NCBI GenBank assembly: GCA_023247575.1 | Contig: JAHFGE010000088.1 | Span: 1 to 6,542 of the forward strand | Direction of reading: 5' to 3' | DNA: 6,542 nt | DNA from: Candidatus Omnitrophota bacterium | Lineage (GTDB): Bacteria > Omnitrophota > Gorgyraeia > Zapsychrales > Fredricksoniimonadaceae | Shown: positions 4,014 through 6,542 of the stretch, piece by piece | How the letters are laid out: every line of letters starts with the position of its first letter | How positions within the stretch are numbered: the stretch's first letter is position 1 | Notes under the pieces: generated by a model | Told to the model about the DNA's origin: nothing | The model's input: the letters and a program-made list of their open reading frames with translations, nothing else | Databases searched by the model: none | Translations under genes and position numbers: made by a program

Positions 4014-5504
4014 TTAATGAATTTGATTGAGTTCAAAGCTCATGGTCTTCATGAGCCCCTGATAAAATCGCCTGGATTTGTCATTGGCGGCTTTTCGTTC
4101 ATATTCTTGCATGATGGCCAGTGCCTGCCGATAATGGACCAGCGCTAAATCTTTCTGCCCATTTGAAAAATACGCTCTGGCTAAAAGCAACTGGCCACGG
4201 CCAAAATAAGGTTCAAATTTGGCCATTCTTTCAAACAAGGGAAGTTCCCCCCGCCAAAAGGTGTTTTGATGGATGGTTAAAGAACCGAGGATTATACAAA
4301 CAACCAAAAATAAAATTTTGTCACCCCCGAATGCTATTAACCTGCCTGCCGGCAGGCAGGTCGGGGGTCCAGAAGTTCTAGATTCCCGCTTAAAACATGC
4401 GGGAATGACAGTCATAATAACTACTACTACCCCCACCATTGGCAAATAGAGAAAATGTTCCGCTGTCAAAATAAAAGAATATTCATTGATGAGCGGCACC
4501 ACGTTTAAAACCGGCAGCAGTGTCAATACAAACCACGCACCACCAAAAATAATGGCACGTTTGTCCGACAAATTTTTAAATTTAACAAACCAAATTAAAC
4601 CAATTATTAATAATCCTAAACCAATAAATCCCCAAACATTAGGCTGCAAGATGTCCGTATTGCGATAATAATGAAGATCGTAAGGAGCCACAACCAGACG
4701 CAGATACATGAGGAGTGTGCGGGGAATAGCCAGCAGTCTTAATCTTAACTCGCCGGGGAATTGTAAAATATCTTCTAACAGGTGAGCGCCGGAAATAGTT
4801 GAACGTAACCATAAAAAGACCAAAGTGGCTATAGCAAAAATCAGCCATAACCTCCATCTGTCATCCCCGAATGTGTTTATCGGGGATCTAGTCCTTGCAA
4901 CCTCTAGATTCCCGCTTAAAACATGCGGGAATGACAAGGTTTTTCTATACCAATCGACCAGAATAAGCAGTAAAGGGGTCATAACCACCTGCTCTTTGGT
5001 CAAAAGCGCACCCATCAAAATGAAAAGGCTCAAGACATACTTTTCTCTCACATAAAAATAAATGGTCAACAAAACAAACGTAGCCATCAAAAGATTCGAA
5101 ATGCCGGCCACACAGGCCACGGCCTCGCTTTGTACGGGGTGAATGAGAAATATGAGGCTTACCCCAAAAGCCAGCCATTGATTAAACTGCAGACGGCGCA
5201 ACAAAGCCAAAAGCAAAAGTCCATTGGCCATATGAATAAGGAGGTTGACCAAATGAAAGCCAGCCGCATGAAACCCCCAAAGCCTATATTCCAGACGGTA
5301 AAAAATCTCCAGCAGCGGCCGATAGTAGACATTCATAACCGAACCGACAAGAGAATGACCTGTTTGAAAAAATATGTCTCCTAGATGATCCAGCCTGCCA
5401 ATCTGAGGATTTTGGACGATAAAAACGACATCATCGTGAACAAAGGGATGATGGATGGTGTTAAAAAAAACGAGGAAAGTAATGAGGACGAGGCCCAAAA
5501 GCAC
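4014..5504 (-). CDS. TMTC-like GT-C membrane protein with TPR-like tail and two repeat-derived inserts
   Basis: This 496-residue protein has about ten hydrophobic segments and motifs of the GT-C/TMTC-like families: DD at 24-25 in the first external loop after TM1, YYRPLLEIFYRLEY (60-73), FHLVNLLIHMANGLL (83-97), HPVQSEAVACVAG (122-134), LLTKEQ (167-172), and AEHFLYLPMVG (348-358). The tail at about 434-465 resembles one tetratricopeptide repeat (ARAYFSNGQKDLALVHYRQAL pattern). Relatives are proposed to move sugars from lipid carriers onto proteins or glycans; donor and acceptor here are unknown. Two stretches, about 189-214 and 365-396, are encoded by elements C3 and C2 and fall between hydrophobic segments, so the membrane core looks intact. 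The only credible start is GTG at 5504, two bases after the Hpt stop (TAATTGTG), with no strong ribosome binding site, which suggests translational coupling. The upstream frame has a stop at 5543-5541 and no ATG, GTG or TTG between. Confidence 0.78.
   Translation of the reverse strand: MLLGLVLITFLVFFNTIHHPFVHDDVVFIVQNPQIGRLDHLGDIFFQTGHSLVGSVMNVYYRPLLEIFYRLEYRLWGFHAAGFHLVNLLIHMANGLLLLALLRRLQFNQWLAFGVSLIFLIHPVQSEAVACVAGISNLLMATFVLLTIYFYVREKYVLSLFILMGALLTKEQVVMTPLLLILVDWYRKTLSFPHVLSGNLEVARTRSPINTFGDDRWRLWLIFAIATLVFLWLRSTISGAHLLEDILQFPGELRLRLLAIPRTLLMYLRLVVAPYDLHYYRNTDILQPNVWGFIGLGLLIIGLIWFVKFKNLSDKRAIIFGGAWFVLTLLPVLNVVPLINEYSFILTAEHFLYLPMVGVVVVIMTVIPACFKRESRTSGPPTCLPAGRLIAFGGDKILFLVVCIILGSLTIHQNTFWRGELPLFERMAKFEPYFGRGQLLLARAYFSNGQKDLALVHYRQALAIMQEYERKAANDKSRRFYQGLMKTMSFELNQIH
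4319..4410. repeat. Element C, copy 2, with a nested palindrome
   Basis: Bounds TGTCA (4319-4323) and TGACA (4406-4410), the same outer hairpin stems as copy 1, but 92 bases long. Relative to copy 1 it has a 21-base insert in the loop of the ACCCCCGA/TCGGGGGT hairpin and a centre about 7 bases shorter. The host GT-C-like gene reads it in a different entry frame from copies 1 and 3 (TVIPACFKRESR at the entry) but leaves it in the same frame (AFGGDK). The frame used by copies 1 and 3 would meet TAA in this copy. Confidence 0.9.
4340..4361. repeat. Element D: perfect palindrome nested in element C copy 2
   Basis: A 22-base perfect palindrome whose core is CCTGCCTGCCGGCAGGCAGG (4341-4360). It sits in the loop of one hairpin of element C copy 2 and encodes CLPAGR in the host protein. 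Compared with copy 1 it accounts for a 21-base, seven-codon insertion. I recognise this word as a dispersed repeat of several uncultivated bacterial groups. Confidence 0.85.
4859..4936. repeat. Element C, copy 3 (in the GT-C-like gene)
   Basis: A 78-base copy bounded by TGTCA and TGACA. The right hairpin (ATTCCCGC/GCGGGAAT with its 9-base loop) is identical to copies 1 and 2. The left hairpin has stem ATCCCCGA/TCGGGGAT in place of ACCCCCGA/TCGGGGGT, a compensatory C:G to T:A change. The centre keeps only TCTAG/CTAGA pairing. It adds 26 codons (LSFPHVLSGNLEVARTRS, then PINTFGDD) between DWYRK and the next membrane segment, in the same reading frame as copy 1. Confidence 0.92.
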
Positions 5505-5506
5505 AA

Positions 5507-5860
5507 TTAACCGGCAAATTCTTTCTTGAGTTTTTCGATATTAGCTTTAACTTCTTCAAACTGGCTGTCGATGGTTTTGACCAAATCGCTCATGCCGGCG
5601 ATCGTATTGGCCTTGGCCAATTGTTCCAGCTGCAAACAGGTCGCGGACATGCGTTTGGCGGAAATATTACCCGATGCCCCTTTAAGCGCGTGGGCCACCT
5701 TTCTAATTTTATTGAAATCTTTTTTGGCGAGCGCCTCGCCTAGGACCCGGCGATCGCCTGCAAAGTCTTCCTGAAAAATATCCAAAAGCTCCAATAAAAG
5801 AGCCTCATCATTCTGAACGCGTTCTAAAATGTCAGGTAAATCAATAATATCGTCTGGCAT
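5507..5860 (-). CDS. Hpt phosphotransfer protein
   Basis: The 117-residue protein is a single histidine phosphotransfer domain. The phosphorylated residue is His57 in KVAHALKGASGN (54-65), which matches the Hpt consensus HxLKGxxxxxG closely. The surrounding sequence is helical and charged, as expected for the four-helix bundle, and the length is typical of a one-domain Hpt protein. It would accept phosphate from a receiver domain and pass it to another receiver. The hybrid kinase just upstream ends in a receiver and shows no Hpt of its own in the visible part, so this protein is its most likely partner; the stand-alone receiver at 1074-1469 could take the phosphate next. The ATG at 5860 has AGGA six bases upstream (5867-5870). 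The stop is followed after two bases by the GTG of the membrane protein gene. The gap to the kinase is almost filled by repeat element E. Confidence 0.92.
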   Translation of the reverse strand: MPDDIIDLPDILERVQNDEALLLELLDIFQEDFAGDRRVLGEALAKKDFNKIRKVAHALKGASGNISAKRMSATCLQLEQLAKANTIAGMSDLVKTIDSQFEEVKANIEKLKKEFAG

Positions 5861-5890
5861 ACTTTATCCTTGCCAAAATCTGATCCTCTT

Positions 5891-5981
5891 TATTCCTTCC
5901 CCTTGACGGGGGAGGCCAGGTGGGGGTGCCTGATTAAATATTTCCCCCTCCCCTAACCCCTCCCTCCAGGGGAGGGGAATA
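5891..5981. repeat. Element E: imperfect C/G-rich inverted repeat
   Basis: TATTCC (5891-5896) pairs with GGAATA (5976-5981), and the arms between, rich in runs of C and G, are imperfect complements around an A/T-rich centre (about 5931-5943). Each arm can also fold by itself, for example CCCC with GGGG on either side of TTGA on the left. The element fills most of the 124-base gap between the kinase and Hpt genes and ends three bases before the kinase stop codon. On the transcribed strand no T-run follows, so it is not a standard terminator, but a strong structure here could uncouple expression of the two genes. Similar C/G-rich repeats containing CCCTAACCCCTCCC are familiar from many environmental genomes. 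Confidence 0.75.
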
Positions 5982-5984
5982 ATA

Positions 5985-6542
5985 TTAACCTTGTAGTCTC
6001 TGAGCAACGACAGCAATAATTTCATCGTAAAGAGCGCTGCGATCAATGGGTTTGGAAACATACCCGTCCATGCCAGTGGCCAAATAGTGTTCACGGTCAC
6101 CGGCCATGGCATTGGCCGTCATGACCATGATCGGAATATGCGCACCCGTCTGTTTTTCTTCTCGGCGAATCATCTGAGTCGTGGCTATCCCATCTAAGAT
6201 CGGCATTTCATCATCCATAAGAATTACATCAAAAGTTTTTTGCTTAAGAATATTTAAAACATCCTGGCCATTGACCACAGCGGTGACCTCCCATCCAAAT
6301 TTCTCTAGAATTTTGACCACGATGCGCTGGCTAATGGTATTGTCATCGGCGACCAAAATGTGGTAATGTCTGACCTCTTCAGGTAAAACGTGGTTGCCTT
6401 GATGGGCCTCTTCTTTAAGTTTTAAAAGGGCGTGGGGTCTGTAGCCAAATAGGATGGTAAAACAAAATGTGCTGCCTTGGCCTTCCACACTATTGACCCA
6501 AATCTGTCCCCGCATCATTTCCACCAACTTTTTACAAATGGC
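5985..6542 (-). CDS. Hybrid sensor histidine kinase, C-terminal part with receiver
   Basis: The frame is open to the right window edge, so the true start lies outside; 185 residues are visible. The first residues (AICKKLVEMMRGQIWVNS) and EGQGSTFCFTI are the end of a HATPase_c domain, cut inside the G2 box. After a linker of about 30 residues comes a receiver domain (about 61-180): acidic pair Asp66-Asp67, phosphate acceptor Asp110 in LMDDEMP, Thr142 in MVMTANA, and Lys164 in VSKP. This is the layout of a hybrid kinase, in which phosphate moves from the kinase histidine to its own receiver and then to an Hpt domain. The Hpt protein is the next gene downstream, which supports a split phosphorelay. 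The sensor region, histidine box and any further receivers are not visible, so the signal is unknown. The element between this gene and the Hpt gene could alter their relative expression. Confidence 0.93.
   Translation of the reverse strand, partial: AICKKLVEMMRGQIWVNSVEGQGSTFCFTILFGYRPHALLKLKEEAHQGNHVLPEEVRHYHILVADDNTISQRIVVKILEKFGWEVTAVVNGQDVLNILKQKTFDVILMDDEMPILDGIATTQMIRREEKQTGAHIPIMVMTANAMAGDREHYLATGMDGYVSKPIDRSALYDEIIAVVAQRLQG

Noticed and set aside
2913..4936. Element C copies as a CRISPR array
   Set aside because: There are only three copies, of unequal length and hundreds of bases apart, inside genes, with internal three-hairpin structure and no regular spacers.
4014..5504. The GT-C-like gene as a misassembly joined through repeats
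   Set aside because: The family motifs occur in the expected order on both sides of both repeats and in one frame, which chimeric joins would rarely give. Read mapping across the repeats would settle it.
5864..6112. A small minus-strand frame overlapping the kinase end and element E
   Set aside because: It is out of frame with the kinase receiver domain, and its translation is partly the repeat itself, so it is a shadow frame.

Overview
The window holds nine protein-coding genes, all on the minus strand, so transcription runs from high to low coordinates. Both ends are cut: a hybrid sensor kinase at the right edge has lost its N-terminal part, and a family 5 glycoside hydrolase at the left edge has lost all but its first 60 residues. 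Every gene is close to its neighbour and no gene-free stretch exceeds about 125 bases. The layout suggests a free-living environmental bacterium with phosphorelay signalling, surface glycan chemistry and many small palindromic repeats. The repeat-rich, in-frame-tolerant style recalls uncultivated lineages such as Omnitrophota, but that placement is a low-confidence impression.

In transcription order: the tail of a hybrid histidine kinase with a C-terminal receiver domain (5985-6542); a lone Hpt phosphotransfer protein (5507-5860); a multi-pass GT-C/TMTC-like membrane protein with a short TPR-like tail (4014-5504); a gap with a likely extended -10 promoter (3942-3950) and a strong ribosome binding site; a membrane-anchored coiled-coil protein (3236-3916); a class I/II aminotransferase beginning with TTG (1966-3255); a dCMP deaminase-like enzyme (1481-1951); a stand-alone receiver (1074-1469); a membrane-anchored alpha/beta hydrolase (246-1067); and the start of the GH5 enzyme (1-181). 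The hybrid kinase, Hpt protein and lone receiver could form one His-Asp-His-Asp relay, although the receiver lies in the second transcription block.

The most striking content is the repeats. Four families of small palindromic elements, plus two nested inserts, lie in 6.5 kb. One family (C) has three copies, all inside coding sequence, all in the same orientation, and each passing through its host gene in the only stop-free forward frame. They add about 26-31 residues to the aminotransferase (one copy) and to the GT-C-like membrane protein (two copies). A second family (B) adds 19 codons to the same aminotransferase. A third (A) is a pair of inverted GTAG-headed hairpins filling the gap before the GH5 gene, and its end supplies the stop codon of the hydrolase. 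A fourth (E) fills the gap before the Hpt gene. Copies of A and C differ by compensatory base changes that keep their stems paired, and two elements carry a different palindrome or repeat in a hairpin loop. The arrangement resembles REP/BIME elements and the Rickettsia palindromic elements that become part of proteins.
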